From the NCBI GenBank assembly GCA_964494345.1, contig CAZBSI010000001.1, positions 372,001-436,000 on the forward strand: 64,000 nt of DNA, given 5' to 3'. A program made the position numbers and the translations under genes. Positions 1 through 9,594 of the stretch are shown one piece after another (position 1 is the stretch's first letter; each line of letters opens with the position of its first letter). The notes under the pieces are model-generated. The model was not told where the DNA came from. It saw only the letters and a program-made list of their open reading frames with translations, and did not search any database. The stretch is from DTKD01 sp964494345 (GTDB lineage Bacteria > Armatimonadota > UBA5829).

Positions 1-729
1 GAGAGCATTAGAGAACGATCAACAGGCAATGTGGAGTGCATCTATAATGGAATAGATATGGCCAGGTATTATCCGCCTGATGAGGTTGGCAAAGAGGCCC
101 CAATAATGGCGTGGGTTGGGCGGGCGCACGACTCAGACAAGGATTTTATGGGCCTGGTAGCGGCGGCTCGGACACCTGCGGCGGAACCTTTTCGGGTGGT
201 GGTCGTTAACGGTTCTTCATCTGACCAGGATCGCGATATACCCTGGCTGCCGGATAATTCTGAGCTCATACGCCGTATGCCTGTGGCTGAGATGCCGAAT
301 TTTTATAGAAGAGTGGCGGCGTCTGGTGGGTTTCTTCTATCTACATCAAGACACGAGGGCTTTGGGCTGAACATAGTAGAAGCAGGGGCGTGCGGATGTC
401 CTGTGATTGCGCCCGCTGTGGGAGCGATTCCGGAGTTGATTGTCGATAAGAAAACCGGCGTGCTTTTCAAGCGAACAGATGGCGTGAAAGGTGTCGGCGC
501 TGCAGTGGAGTGGCTATATTCGGGTGACAACTATCGTGCAGTCGCAGATGCTGCAGTCGACCACGTGCGCGCCAATTTCTCTGCAAGCAAGATGGCTGAG
601 GAGTATGAGAAGCTATATCACAGGGTGATAGAAGAGCATCCTGCGCCGGCTAAGTCCAAAGTTGTTGCACGCGCTGTGTTATCTAAAACTTACAGGTCGT
701 TGCGCAAGCTCGGTTGTGTGCGGGGGTGA
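1..729 (+). CDS. GT4 glycosyltransferase, 5'-truncated
   Basis: The frame is open from base 1, so the true start lies upstream. The GTG at 31 is internal: the residues before it continue the GT-B linker and lead into the typical IYNGID turn. What remains is the nucleotide-sugar-binding half of a GT4 (GT-B fold) enzyme, with the core GFGLNIVEAGACGCPVIAP around 120-140, where Glu contacts the donor. Such cytosolic enzymes add sugars to lipid-linked glycans. The gene is a tandem paralogue of the next one, with matching MAWVGR/IGWAGR, SGGFLLSTS and EWLYSGDNY segments, and is separated from it by 2 nt. Acceptor and donor sugars cannot be told from sequence. Confidence 0.9.
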   Translation, partial: ESIRERSTGNVECIYNGIDMARYYPPDEVGKEAPIMAWVGRAHDSDKDFMGLVAAARTPAAEPFRVVVVNGSSSDQDRDIPWLPDNSELIRRMPVAEMPNFYRRVAASGGFLLSTSRHEGFGLNIVEAGACGCPVIAPAVGAIPELIVDKKTGVLFKRTDGVKGVGAAVEWLYSGDNYRAVADAAVDHVRANFSASKMAEEYEKLYHRVIEEHPAPAKSKVVARAVLSKTYRSLRKLGCVRG

Positions 730-731
730 GG

Positions 732-1823
732 ATGCGGGTCGTTCATGTGGTTCTGACTCATAGTTACGGCGGCACGGAGGCTGTGGTGGCTACTGTGGCC
801 AAACGCCAGCGGGAGTTGGGGCTGGATGTTGAGATATATAGTTTTGCAAACAGTGACTCAGACGGTCATTTTAACGGCATGGACGGCGTTACGTTTAGGG
901 ACCAGCGCACATTTGCCGAATATTTGCTGAACAAGCAATATGACGTGCTGCACGTAACCAGCCCTGCAGCGCCGTGGGCTGGCGAGGGTATGCGCAAATC
1001 GTTATACAGGGGCGGGGTGTTGGTGACTTCACACTGCCCGAGGGATCATTCGGTGGGTTTGCGTTATGACGTGCCGACGGGGGTCTCAAATTATGTGGCT
1101 GAGACGATACAGCAATACTACAGCGTGCCGGTTCGGGTGGTCTATAACTGCGTTAACGCCGAGTTGTTTTACCCTGATTCTGAACGCAAATCGGACTCTG
1201 AGTCGCCGCTGATCGGCTGGGCAGGGCGAAGTCAGGACGGGGTAAAGGATATAGGCGTATTGATGGCTTTAAGTAATACGTCAATGTCTGACGGATTTGG
1301 ATTCTATGTGGCAGATGCCTCCCCTACAGACACCGACCTGCCAGCCTGGCTGCCTGAGTCGACACGTTTCGTGCGTCGTTTGCCTTATAGTGATATGCCC
1401 GGATATTACAATGAGCTTGCTGCTTCGGGGGGATTTTTTCTGTCTACATCAAAGGACGAGGCTTTCGGGCTGAACCTGCTGGAAGCGCTGGCCTGCGGCT
1501 GTCCCGTTATTGCGCCAGCATTAGGCGGGATTGGAGAGGTAGTCAAGGATCGGGTGACGGGATGTTTGTATGACCGGGCCGAAGGGTTGACGGGGATCAA
1601 AAGGGCCATTGACTGGTTATATGCTGGCGATAATTATAAACAGGCAGCACAGGCCGCAGTGGAGCATGCCCACGAGGAATTTTCTGCGGACCGAATAGCA
1701 AAGCAGTATATCTCGATTTACGAAGAAGTGTCGCGTGATAATCGCCCAAGCGTCTTTATGCCCGTGGCAAGACGGGCGGCAAAGACGGCTGCAGCCGTGC
1801 GCAGGTTTTGGCGTAATCGTTGA
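732..1823 (+). CDS. GT4 glycosyltransferase
   Basis: About 363 aa. I chose the ATG at 732, which gives MRVVHVVLTHSYGGTE, a classic GT-B N-terminus with the Gly-rich loop, preceded by GGGGTGAGG. The TTG at 714 would only add residues lying inside the previous gene. The C-terminal half contains EAFGLNLLEALACGCPVIAP, the donor-site motif of GT4. It is translationally coupled to the upstream paralogue and to the GT2 gene downstream. Likely role: one sugar transfer in building the exopolysaccharide repeat unit at the cytoplasmic face. Specificity is unknown. Confidence 0.92.
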   Translation: MRVVHVVLTHSYGGTEAVVATVAKRQRELGLDVEIYSFANSDSDGHFNGMDGVTFRDQRTFAEYLLNKQYDVLHVTSPAAPWAGEGMRKSLYRGGVLVTSHCPRDHSVGLRYDVPTGVSNYVAETIQQYYSVPVRVVYNCVNAELFYPDSERKSDSESPLIGWAGRSQDGVKDIGVLMALSNTSMSDGFGFYVADASPTDTDLPAWLPESTRFVRRLPYSDMPGYYNELAASGGFFLSTSKDEAFGLNLLEALACGCPVIAPALGGIGEVVKDRVTGCLYDRAEGLTGIKRAIDWLYAGDNYKQAAQAAVEHAHEEFSADRIAKQYISIYEEVSRDNRPSVFMPVARRAAKTAAAVRRFWRNR

Positions 1824-1843
1824 TTGATGCGAAAGGGTTACTT

Positions 1844-2803
1844 ATGAGCAAAGTAAGTCTTATTATGCCGACCTACAACTGCGCAACGTTTATTCGAGCA
1901 GCACTGGACTCCGTGTTTAATCAAACCCGCCCTCCGGATGAAGTCATTGTGGTGGACGACCGCTCTACTGATGACACTGCCGAAATCCTACGCTCATACG
2001 GCGACCGCATAATTTGTATCACGTGTCTGGAGTCTAAAGGTTACGCATCGGCAGTGAGAAACGTCGGCCTTGCTGCGGCAAGCGGGGATTATGTGGCGTT
2101 CCTGGACGCAGATGACGTGTGGTTTCCGGAGAAGCTGGCCGAGCAGATTGCGGTCCTCGACGCCAATCCCGACGTGCAGATGGTTTATGCTAATTTTAAC
2201 CGCACAGATGAAAACGACAACGTTATACACCCCGGCCCGAATCGGCCGAATGCGATAGAGAATGGTAGAATAGTCGAGACAGATGAGTATTGGGATGATG
2301 CATTTTGCCAGCTCGCTGTCAGATGTTTTATGCATACATCTTCGGTGGTTGTCAGAAGAGCGATCCTGGATAAGGTCGGTTTTTTTGACGACGAGATGAT
2401 CTTTTATGAGGACGCTGACTTGTGGATGCGTATCGTTCACTCGCATAAAGTGCTCAGAGTGCCGAAGATACTATCAAGTTACAGGGCACGACCAAGCAGC
2501 CTGACCAAGGGGCGAAGGGAGCTATTTGTGAGGGATTCCAAAGTGCTTTATAAAAAGGCGCTGATATTGGTCGCAGACGAACCCCAGCGGCGCAGATTTG
2601 TGCGATATGCCGGAAAGCTGGTGGTGGCGTCTGCTTTGGTGACCACTGCATACGCACCAATAGAACTCTCAAAACGGCAAAGGATTGGCATGTTGTGTCA
2701 GGCGTTGTGGCTTGATCCGAATCTGTTGGTCAATGAGCCGCATGTTTGGAAGAATTTGATTAAATTAGCTTTGGGCTTGTTTCCGAAATATACCATTATC
2801 TAA
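1844..2803 (+). CDS. GT2 family glycosyltransferase
   Basis: About 319 aa from ATG 1844 (MSKVSLIMPTYN). A TTG at 1820 overlaps the previous stop and would only add an 8-residue tail, and AAAGGG lies just before the ATG. It has a GT-A fold: VIVVDDRSTDDT near 40 (nucleotide binding), then FLDADDVWFPEKL near 90 with the metal-binding DxD-like motif. YEDADLWMRI around 205 is the conserved ED acceptor-site motif. Cytosolic inverting transferase of the exopolysaccharide operon. Only 2 nt separate it from the next GT2 gene. Confidence 0.92.
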   Translation: MSKVSLIMPTYNCATFIRAALDSVFNQTRPPDEVIVVDDRSTDDTAEILRSYGDRIICITCLESKGYASAVRNVGLAAASGDYVAFLDADDVWFPEKLAEQIAVLDANPDVQMVYANFNRTDENDNVIHPGPNRPNAIENGRIVETDEYWDDAFCQLAVRCFMHTSSVVVRRAILDKVGFFDDEMIFYEDADLWMRIVHSHKVLRVPKILSSYRARPSSLTKGRRELFVRDSKVLYKKALILVADEPQRRRFVRYAGKLVVASALVTTAYAPIELSKRQRIGMLCQALWLDPNLLVNEPHVWKNLIKLALGLFPKYTII

Positions 2804-2805
2804 CT

Positions 2806-4014
2806 ATGCCAAAAGTAAGCGTCATTATACCAACCTATAACCGGGCGGAGTTGCTTAAGCAGGCTATTGCCAGTGTGCTCGCTCAGACTTATGAAGACTT
2901 CGAATTGATTATCGTCGATGATGGGTCGACAGATGACACTAAGTCTGTTGTCGAGAGCATTGGAGATGTGCGGATAAAATATATCTGGCAGACCAATCAG
3001 CAGCGGTGCGTTGCTCGTAACACTGGAATTGCTGCGGCAGAGGGTGAGTATTTAGCATTTCTGGATTCAGACGACTTGTGGCTGTCGCAAAAGCTGGAAC
3101 TTCAACTGGCAGCTATAGAGCAACACCCTGACGCAGGCGCTTCTCACGGACGATGTATCAGAATGGGGCCGAATTTAGAGTTTTTGCACCCACAGGAATT
3201 GCTGGTTTCTGACAAAGAAGTGCGATGCTGCGATGTGCGTGACACATTGCTGACCAGAAATATTTTCGCATCTCAAGGGGTTGTTGTTCGCAGGTCACTC
3301 CTGGAGAAAGCTGGCGGCTTCGACCCAGCGCTTCCGCACGGCGAAGACTGGGACTTGTGGATAAGGCTCAGCGCATTGACCTCATTTTGCCTGGTGAATG
3401 AGCCTGTGGGGATATATAGAGTCCACCCCGGGTGCAGGACAAGCAACCCCGTAAGCACTCTCGCCGGCGATATGAAGATAATTGAAAAACACTGTGGTTC
3501 AATGACTCCCGTCATGAGGCAGCAAGCCGAGATGTACTCTTATGCGACTCACGCGGCAAAAGCGGCTGCTCTAAACATATTTGAAGCCGAGGATTGGTCT
3601 GTGGCGGCTCTTGATTTGGCGACAGCGCTTGGGGATAAAACAGCGATCAGGGATGCTTTTGTGGGCGTGGCGATAGCAGGAGAGTGCTCATTTGCTGAAT
3701 ATAGTATTCGTGCGAAGGAACTTGCGAAAAGAGTCGCTCAGATCAATTTTCTGGGTGGCAGAGAGTCTGCTGGTGATTGGTTGTCTGCGTTTTGGCAGTT
3801 AGCGGCACATGCACTTCGCGCTCGGCAGCGGCATTTGCAGGCTGCGAACGCGGCATTTAGGGCGGTAAGATGTGGCGGACTGCGGGGGCTGAATCGTGGA
3901 ATGCTTAGCACGGCAATACGTTCGTTGCTGGCGGCTGTAGGGTTCTCTAAAGACGATGCGCCAGCGAAAAGAGAGCGTGAGATATCTGATTATCTACAGG
4001 CACTGTTAAAATAG
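2806..4014 (+). CDS. GT2 family glycosyltransferase with C-terminal extension
   Basis: 402 aa. The N-terminal 230 residues are a GT-A domain (SVIIPTYNRAELL, LIIVDDGSTDDT, FLDSDDLW, GEDWDLWIRL). The remaining 170 residues are Ala/Arg-rich and helical, with no recognisable motif; they may bind a partner or the membrane surface. The paralogous layout with the preceding gene suggests successive steps of one repeat-unit assembly. Start ATG at 2806 follows the previous stop by 2 nt. Confidence 0.9.
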   Translation: MPKVSVIIPTYNRAELLKQAIASVLAQTYEDFELIIVDDGSTDDTKSVVESIGDVRIKYIWQTNQQRCVARNTGIAAAEGEYLAFLDSDDLWLSQKLELQLAAIEQHPDAGASHGRCIRMGPNLEFLHPQELLVSDKEVRCCDVRDTLLTRNIFASQGVVVRRSLLEKAGGFDPALPHGEDWDLWIRLSALTSFCLVNEPVGIYRVHPGCRTSNPVSTLAGDMKIIEKHCGSMTPVMRQQAEMYSYATHAAKAAALNIFEAEDWSVAALDLATALGDKTAIRDAFVGVAIAGECSFAEYSIRAKELAKRVAQINFLGGRESAGDWLSAFWQLAAHALRARQRHLQAANAAFRAVRCGGLRGLNRGMLSTAIRSLLAAVGFSKDDAPAKREREISDYLQALLK

Positions 4015-4027
4015 GAGAAGTGAGTCT

Positions 4028-5212
4028 TTGAAAATCGGCATAATATCGACATTGGAGCAAGGAATTTGGGGTGGATGTGATCCGCTGTGGTTGGCAGCGG
4101 CGGAAGATGCCCTGGAGGATGGTCATGAGGTCGGTATATGCCTGTCGAGAGGGCCTGCGACGGTTAATCGCACAGAGCACGCGGCCAAAGCTGGAGCAAA
4201 GCTGTTCTGGCGCAGGCAGCAAAGAAACTTCTACTGGCGACTAAGAAACTGGTTGATAAAACGCCTCAAAAACTCCGGCTTTTCTACGTTTAGAGCCGTA
4301 GCGGAGATGTGGAGAAGCGCGTCATCAGAGCTGAGGCCGCTGTTTGAGTGGAAGCCCGACGTTATTATTGTTAATCTCAGCGTGATATACGACTGTCATT
4401 CTCTACCGAACCTGGCTGAGGAACTCCGCAAGTATAAAGTGCCTTATGTAACTATTGTCCACGTGGCTAATGACTTTCACTTGCCGGGTGATGAGTCTCG
4501 CAGCGTGACAAAAGAAGTGGAATTGAACGCCAAGGCTGCGTTGTTTGTATCGGTGGGCACACAGCGCATGGTGGAAAGACACCTGGCCTGTGCTCTGCCG
4601 AATGCGGCAATAGTGCGAAATCCTGTGAATATCAAGGATACATCAGTGCTGCCGATGCCGCCGGATGATGTGGCAAAATTCGCTTTCGTCGGGCGACTTG
4701 AGTGTATAAGCAAGGGGTTGGACTATCTTTTTGAGGCGCTGGGAGCTGAGCAATGGCGGCAGAGACGATGGGAGTTGTCGTTGTATGGTGACGGTTTTGA
4801 TGAGCAATATCTCAAAGAACTGGCTGAATATTATCAGATCGCCGATAAGGTAGTCTTTGCCGGCTACACCAACGACATTAGAAATGCGTGGAAAAAAGCG
4901 CATTTGCTGGTATTGCCGTCCAGGACGGAGAGCGCTCCCTTAGCATTAGTCGAAGCCATGCTGTGTGGTCGGCCGGCTGTGGTGACGGATGTTGGGGGTG
5001 TGATAGAGTGGGCCATTGAGCCGGAGACGGCCTTTGTGGCGGATGCGACGACTACTTCTTCAATAGGCGCTGCTATGGAACGGGCCTGGCAGGCTAAAGA
5101 TAGTTGGGAGGCTATGGGACTTGCGGCACACGAGTTTGCGGCAAAGAGAATCGACCTCAACCCTGGCCGCACCCTGGTCAACCTGGCCATACAGCTTGCA
5201 AGGGAAGAGTAA
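4028..5212 (+). CDS. GT4 glycosyltransferase
   Basis: 394 aa starting at TTG 4028. AGGAG at 4015-4019 is the ribosome binding site and no ATG gives the required N-terminus. GT-B features: KIGIISTLEQGIWGG at the N-terminus (acceptor-side Rossmann start), FAFVGRLECISKGLDYL near 220 (start of the donor domain) and SRTESAPLALVEAMLCGRPAVVTDVGG near 300, with the conserved E-x7-E pattern. Cytosolic sugar transferase of the operon. Donor unknown. Confidence 0.9.
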   Translation: MKIGIISTLEQGIWGGCDPLWLAAAEDALEDGHEVGICLSRGPATVNRTEHAAKAGAKLFWRRQQRNFYWRLRNWLIKRLKNSGFSTFRAVAEMWRSASSELRPLFEWKPDVIIVNLSVIYDCHSLPNLAEELRKYKVPYVTIVHVANDFHLPGDESRSVTKEVELNAKAALFVSVGTQRMVERHLACALPNAAIVRNPVNIKDTSVLPMPPDDVAKFAFVGRLECISKGLDYLFEALGAEQWRQRRWELSLYGDGFDEQYLKELAEYYQIADKVVFAGYTNDIRNAWKKAHLLVLPSRTESAPLALVEAMLCGRPAVVTDVGGVIEWAIEPETAFVADATTTSSIGAAMERAWQAKDSWEAMGLAAHEFAAKRIDLNPGRTLVNLAIQLAREE

Positions 5213-5214
5213 CG

Positions 5215-6408
5215 ATGCGAATCGCTGTTTGGTATAACGTCGCAAGCGGGGGCGCTAAACGAGCCTTGTATCATCAGATCAAGGGCCTGGTGGAGCGAGG
5301 GCATCACGTGGAATCGTGGTGTACGCCGTTTTCTCAGGATGGGTATTTGCCCTTGACTGATGTGGGGGTGCACGAACACATCGTCCCGGTTAAAGACTGG
5401 AGTTCGGCGCTTGGCAAGTTGTCTTATCGGATAGAAATGAAGCGCAGGGCCAGCGCCATTGATGCACACTGCAGAGAATGCGCAAGAGAGATCGACGACG
5501 GCGCATTCGATGTCGTGCTGGTCAACGCGTGCGCATATATGGTAGTGAGCCAGATTGGCCGCTATCTGAACACTCCCAGCGCCCTTTATCTTCCGGAACC
5601 CCGCAGGTGGCTTTATGAAGCCAACTTATATGCATCTAAATCTGAAAGAGCACATAGAAACGCCCTAATTCGATGTTTCAACGCTTGTTCTAAGCAGGCT
5701 CAGCGGGATGAAGAACACGAATTAGCCAGTAATTACGATGTCATATTGGTAAACTCTTTATATAGCAGGGAATCGCTGCAACGCGCCTATGGTTTGGAGT
5801 CCGTGGTGTGTTATCTTGGCGTCGACACGGAGCTATTTCACCCGGTGTCTATGCAAAAGGGCAACTATGTAGTGGGGTTGGGGGAGATTGACGAGCGCAA
5901 GGGAGTCGACCGGGCAGTGCGTGCAGTGGCGGCTATGGAAAAATCAAGGCGGCCGCAACTATATTGGGTAGGCAACCGCGCTAATGAGTCGTATATGGAC
6001 AACGTAGAGTCATTGGCCAGGTCTCTGGATGTGGATTTTGTGCCAAAGCTGATGGTCAGTGACGAAGAGTTGCTGAACATCTTATCGGGTGCGATTGCGA
6101 TGATATATACCTCCAGACTGGAGCCGTTTGGCCTGGCGCCATTGGAGGCCAGCGCTTGCTGTACGCCTGTAGTTGCAATCGCGGAGGGCGGAGTGCGAGA
6201 GACGGTGCTGGACGGAGTAAACGGGCTTCTGGCAACGCACGATTCCCCTGAAATGATAGCGAGCTTATTGGACAAGCTGATTGCCGATCCAAAATATACA
6301 AGGCAGTTAGGAGAACAAGGCAGGCGACTGGTTATAGACAAATGGAATTGGGAGCAAGCCGTTAGTAATATAGAATCGTGTTTGCGGGCTGTAGTGGAGA
6401 ACAGTTGA
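5215..6408 (+). CDS. GT4 glycosyltransferase
   Basis: About 397 aa from ATG 5215, preceded by AGGGAAGAG; the open frame runs upstream to 5104, but only inside the previous gene. The N-terminus MRIAVWYNVASGGAKRAL carries the GG loop of GT-B retaining enzymes. Donor-site region: SRLEPFGLAPLEASACCTPVVA near 300, and EIDERKGVDRAVRA as the K-containing phosphate contact. The gap to its neighbour is 2 nt. Mannosyl-, glucosyl- or other activity cannot be decided. Confidence 0.9.
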   Translation: MRIAVWYNVASGGAKRALYHQIKGLVERGHHVESWCTPFSQDGYLPLTDVGVHEHIVPVKDWSSALGKLSYRIEMKRRASAIDAHCRECAREIDDGAFDVVLVNACAYMVVSQIGRYLNTPSALYLPEPRRWLYEANLYASKSERAHRNALIRCFNACSKQAQRDEEHELASNYDVILVNSLYSRESLQRAYGLESVVCYLGVDTELFHPVSMQKGNYVVGLGEIDERKGVDRAVRAVAAMEKSRRPQLYWVGNRANESYMDNVESLARSLDVDFVPKLMVSDEELLNILSGAIAMIYTSRLEPFGLAPLEASACCTPVVAIAEGGVRETVLDGVNGLLATHDSPEMIASLLDKLIADPKYTRQLGEQGRRLVIDKWNWEQAVSNIESCLRAVVENS

Positions 6409-6409
6409 A

Positions 6410-6964
6410 TTGTTGAGCAAGTTGCGCAACTGGATTAAATTTATCGGCGCTGAAATTCCGACTTTGCCAAAGTATTGGAAGAGAGATATCGTTAACGCGC
6501 TAATGAGAGCCTTGCCAGATGACGAGGTGTCCGCTGTACTGAGAGCAAAGGCACTGAAATTATTCGGATTTAAGGTGGCAAAAGGTGCGATGGTCCGGCA
6601 AAGTGTACGATTTGGTGGCGACCGCCTTAACCTTGGCGCATATGCAAGTATTGGGGCTTGTTGTCACATAGACTGCCACGACGACGAAGTAACAATGGAA
6701 CCTTATGTAGTGCTCTCTCCAAAAGTTACTGTGGTCACAGGAACACATCCGCTGGACGGCTCTCCGGGACGAATAGGGCCCACTATTCCTAAGCCAGTTT
6801 TAATTAAAGAAGGCGCGTGGATATGTGTCGGTGCGTATATTCTCCCCGGCGTAACTGTAGGCGTGCGCAGTGTGGTGGCGGCTGGATCGGTAGTTACAAA
6901 AGACGTGCCTGATTGCACTATGGTTGCTGGAGTGCCTGCGCGGCACGTAAAAGATTTGGACTAA
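6410..6964 (+). CDS. Left-handed beta-helix O-acetyltransferase (LacA/NodL/WcaF type)
   Basis: 184 aa beginning at TTG 6410 (TTG 6413 is equally possible), 1 nt after the preceding stop. From about residue 60 it shows hexapeptide-repeat periodicity (LGAYASIGACCHIDCHDD, IKEGAWICVGAYILPGVTVG, VVAAGSVVTKDVP, MVAGVPARHVKD). GTHPLDG near 105 supplies the catalytic His of this family. It transfers acetyl from acetyl-CoA to a sugar hydroxyl. Its position among glycosyltransferases implies acetylation of the exopolysaccharide or its precursor. The N-terminal 50 residues are helical, as in colanic-acid-type acetyltransferases. Confidence 0.9.
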   Translation: MLSKLRNWIKFIGAEIPTLPKYWKRDIVNALMRALPDDEVSAVLRAKALKLFGFKVAKGAMVRQSVRFGGDRLNLGAYASIGACCHIDCHDDEVTMEPYVVLSPKVTVVTGTHPLDGSPGRIGPTIPKPVLIKEGAWICVGAYILPGVTVGVRSVVAAGSVVTKDVPDCTMVAGVPARHVKDLD

Positions 6965-6973
6965 CATAATTCA

Positions 6974-8155
6974 GTGAAGATACTATTTCTCTCGGCGTGG
7001 TTTCCGTGCCCACCGGACAACGGTGCCAGGATCCGCGCCTATAATTTAATAAAGGGCCTGGCGAAGGAGCACAAAATATTCCTGATCTCGTTGCTTCAGG
7101 AAGACTCTAACGTGGAAGATGCGCAGCAACTGGACGGCATCTGTGAGGTGGTATCGCTACATAGATCACACTGGTTTAAACCCGGCGGACTAAAGTCGTT
7201 TTTGGGACTATTTTCCTCGGCTCCGAGGTCAGTGGTATGTACTTATGACGACGGAGTAAGACAATCAATTCTGGAAGCAATAGAGACTGTCCGGCCTGAT
7301 GTTTTGGTGGCTTCATCCCTTGGTGTGGCCCATTATGTGCCGACGAATCTCGCAATTCCAACTGTGCTGGATCAGCACAACTGCGAGTACGCGATTATGA
7401 AGCGGGCGGCGGAAAAGCTGCCAAGTCTGTTAAAGAGATGGCGAGCGGCGGCGGGTTGGAAGAAATCGGCTCGATGGGAGGCCAAAATGTGCCGCCGTTT
7501 CGATGCTGTTACAATCGTCTCCGAACAGGACAGGAAACTTCTGCTTCAGGCGGCCCCTGAGTTATCTAACGTGCAGATTATCCCAAACGGGGTGGATACG
7601 GAATTATATCAGCCAGAGCACTGGGACCCGCAACCGGGAGAGTTGATTTATAACGGCGCGCTGACATATAGCGCGAATCTTGACGCGGTTCGCTATTATG
7701 TATCGGATATCTACCCATATATTGCCGATAATGGGATTAAGTTGCGTGTGACGGGCAGATACGATGGAGTCGACCTTGCGGGAATAGAGAATTGCCCTGG
7801 TGTGGAACTTGTTGGCTATGTTGACGATATTAAAGATGTGCTTAGAACCAGCGCGGCTTGCGTGGTGCCGTTGCGGGAAGGCGGGGGGAGCAGGCTGAAG
7901 ATACTGGAGGCGATGGCCGCCGGAGTGCCTGTGATTTCGACTTCTATGGGAGCGGAAGGAATTGAGGCGGTTCACGGAGAGCAAATTATGATAGCAGATG
8001 AACCTTCCGAGTTCGCATCAGCGATTGTGCGTGTGTTGGGCAACCCTGAGCTTGCCGACGCACTGAGCAGGCAGGCGCGCATATTCGTGGAACAAAGATA
8101 TGACTGGTCCAAGATATGTGCCGAGTTTGGACGGGTAGTGGAGTCGGTTAGATAG
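6974..8155 (+). CDS. GT4 glycosyltransferase, TIGR03087-like sugar transferase
   Basis: 393 aa from GTG 6974. MKILFLSAWFPCPPDNGARIRAYNLIKGL is the N-terminus seen in sugar transferases that accompany exosortase loci (Pro-x-x-Gly-x-x-x-R pattern). DQHNCEY near 135 and PNGVDTELY near 200 are family hallmarks. The donor site includes VPLREGGGSRLKILEAMAAGVPV near 300. Two further members of this subtype flank the exosortase downstream (16069 and 17256). Its stop overlaps the GTG start of the ligase gene by 1 nt. Confidence 0.9.
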   Translation: MKILFLSAWFPCPPDNGARIRAYNLIKGLAKEHKIFLISLLQEDSNVEDAQQLDGICEVVSLHRSHWFKPGGLKSFLGLFSSAPRSVVCTYDDGVRQSILEAIETVRPDVLVASSLGVAHYVPTNLAIPTVLDQHNCEYAIMKRAAEKLPSLLKRWRAAAGWKKSARWEAKMCRRFDAVTIVSEQDRKLLLQAAPELSNVQIIPNGVDTELYQPEHWDPQPGELIYNGALTYSANLDAVRYYVSDIYPYIADNGIKLRVTGRYDGVDLAGIENCPGVELVGYVDDIKDVLRTSAACVVPLREGGGSRLKILEAMAAGVPVISTSMGAEGIEAVHGEQIMIADEPSEFASAIVRVLGNPELADALSRQARIFVEQRYDWSKICAEFGRVVESVR

Positions 8156-9594
8156 TGAGCGAGCGCACACAATTAGAGACGGGACTGGATAGCGATTGGA
8201 CGCCGGAGCGAGTGGCTCTGGCGGGGCGCCACACGTTTATTGTGTTGGTTGCGGGAATCGTGATCGGCCTCTTTGCCGCGGCTATGCAGCTTTACTATAT
8301 CTGCGCCCTGATCGGTATGCTGCTGCTGGCCGCCTTGGTGGCGTGGCAGTTTGAGTCTTCTCTGGCGCTCTATGCTTTGATTGCTTTTATCCCATTTGGT
8401 AGGACTCCTGATATTGCAGTAGGTGGGTCGGGGGTAGGCAAGGGCCTGTATGTCAGTGAGTTGATGCTCGGGTTCTTATTAGGTATCTGGATACTCAAGT
8501 ATATTTGGGGAAATCTGCCGCCCAATCGCATCAAGAGCGCTTTTTACCTCCCAGCAGGGCTGTATCTCGTCTTTTGCCTTATAAACGTCTGGAACTCGTT
8601 TCTTTTCTGGGACCCACACGTCAGTCAGCGGTATCAATATCCTACTGTAAATTTCATTGAAATCGTGCTGAGAGTGTTGAGTGTCGGGGCTTTGGTGATA
8701 ATGGCTACTTCCATTCGAGATAGAAAATGGCTGTGGCCGATCTCTATTGCTCTGATGCTGGCCGGAATATTCAACCTCGCAAATTCGTTGACTGGCGGCA
8801 AGATTCCGATCATAGCTTCCTGGTGGGTGCTGCTGCTGTTTTTGCCGGCCGGTTACGTAGCGGCATTGTTGATGGATGACCGCAAACGCGTTATTATTCG
8901 ACTTTTTGCAGCAGCGGCATTGGCTATACTCATCTATGCTGCATTTGTAAGGAATGTGTCGTGGGTATCGGGTTGGATGGGATTATTCGTCGTGCTGTTA
9001 ACGGTCAGTTGGCTGGAGAACAAGAAGTTATTTCTCGCCTTGCTGGCAGTTGGGGTGATCGGCATAGGGATGTCCTGGTCATTTGTGGATAGTCAGGTAA
9101 TTGCCGCTTCTCAGGAAGAAGGCGACTACGACCGCTTCGACTTACTGAAGGGTGGGGCGATGTATGCCGCCAAGTTCCCATTGGGCGTAGGCCTGGGCAA
9201 CTATCGCACCTACAATACATTTTATTACGGTGAAAAATGGGGGACCACCAGCTACACCTCTGCCCACGGCACTTACTCTCAGCTTCTAGCGGAGACCGGA
9301 TACCCCGGCACGATCTTGTTCCTCTCTCTTTTGGTCGCGGGGTTTTGTTGGCTACTGAAGAATTACAGGCAGATGCCCAGAGGCCCTTCAAAGACTTTTA
9401 TTCTCGCCGTGTTGGGGCAGATGGCGGGAATCAGCGCGGCCTCGTTTGTCGGTGACTATATAATCCCGACCTACCACAACGGCGGGATATTTACGTTTTC
9501 TACTACGATATATTCGTGGTTAATTTGGGGCGTGGCGATCGCCCACATAAGGATAAGCAGAGAAACCCTTGGATCTGTCGATAGCGATAGTTAG
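8155..9594 (+). CDS. O-antigen ligase / Wzy-like polymerase (Wzy_C family)
   Basis: 479 aa starting at GTG 8155, overlapping the previous stop codon. Roughly 11-12 hydrophobic segments alternate with short loops. A large extracytoplasmic loop precedes SAHGTYSQLLAETGYPG near 365-380, matching the H-x-x-Y/F-x-x-x-L-x-E-x-G signature of the WaaL/Wzy superfamily. It would either polymerise repeat units or join the glycan to its acceptor at the periplasmic face of the inner membrane. In this operon a polymerase is the more natural role, because no lipid A genes are present. The next gene starts 26 nt before its stop. Confidence 0.9.
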   Translation: MSERTQLETGLDSDWTPERVALAGRHTFIVLVAGIVIGLFAAAMQLYYICALIGMLLLAALVAWQFESSLALYALIAFIPFGRTPDIAVGGSGVGKGLYVSELMLGFLLGIWILKYIWGNLPPNRIKSAFYLPAGLYLVFCLINVWNSFLFWDPHVSQRYQYPTVNFIEIVLRVLSVGALVIMATSIRDRKWLWPISIALMLAGIFNLANSLTGGKIPIIASWWVLLLFLPAGYVAALLMDDRKRVIIRLFAAAALAILIYAAFVRNVSWVSGWMGLFVVLLTVSWLENKKLFLALLAVGVIGIGMSWSFVDSQVIAASQEEGDYDRFDLLKGGAMYAAKFPLGVGLGNYRTYNTFYYGEKWGTTSYTSAHGTYSQLLAETGYPGTILFLSLLVAGFCWLLKNYRQMPRGPSKTFILAVLGQMAGISAASFVGDYIIPTYHNGGIFTFSTTIYSWLIWGVAIAHIRISRETLGSVDSDS

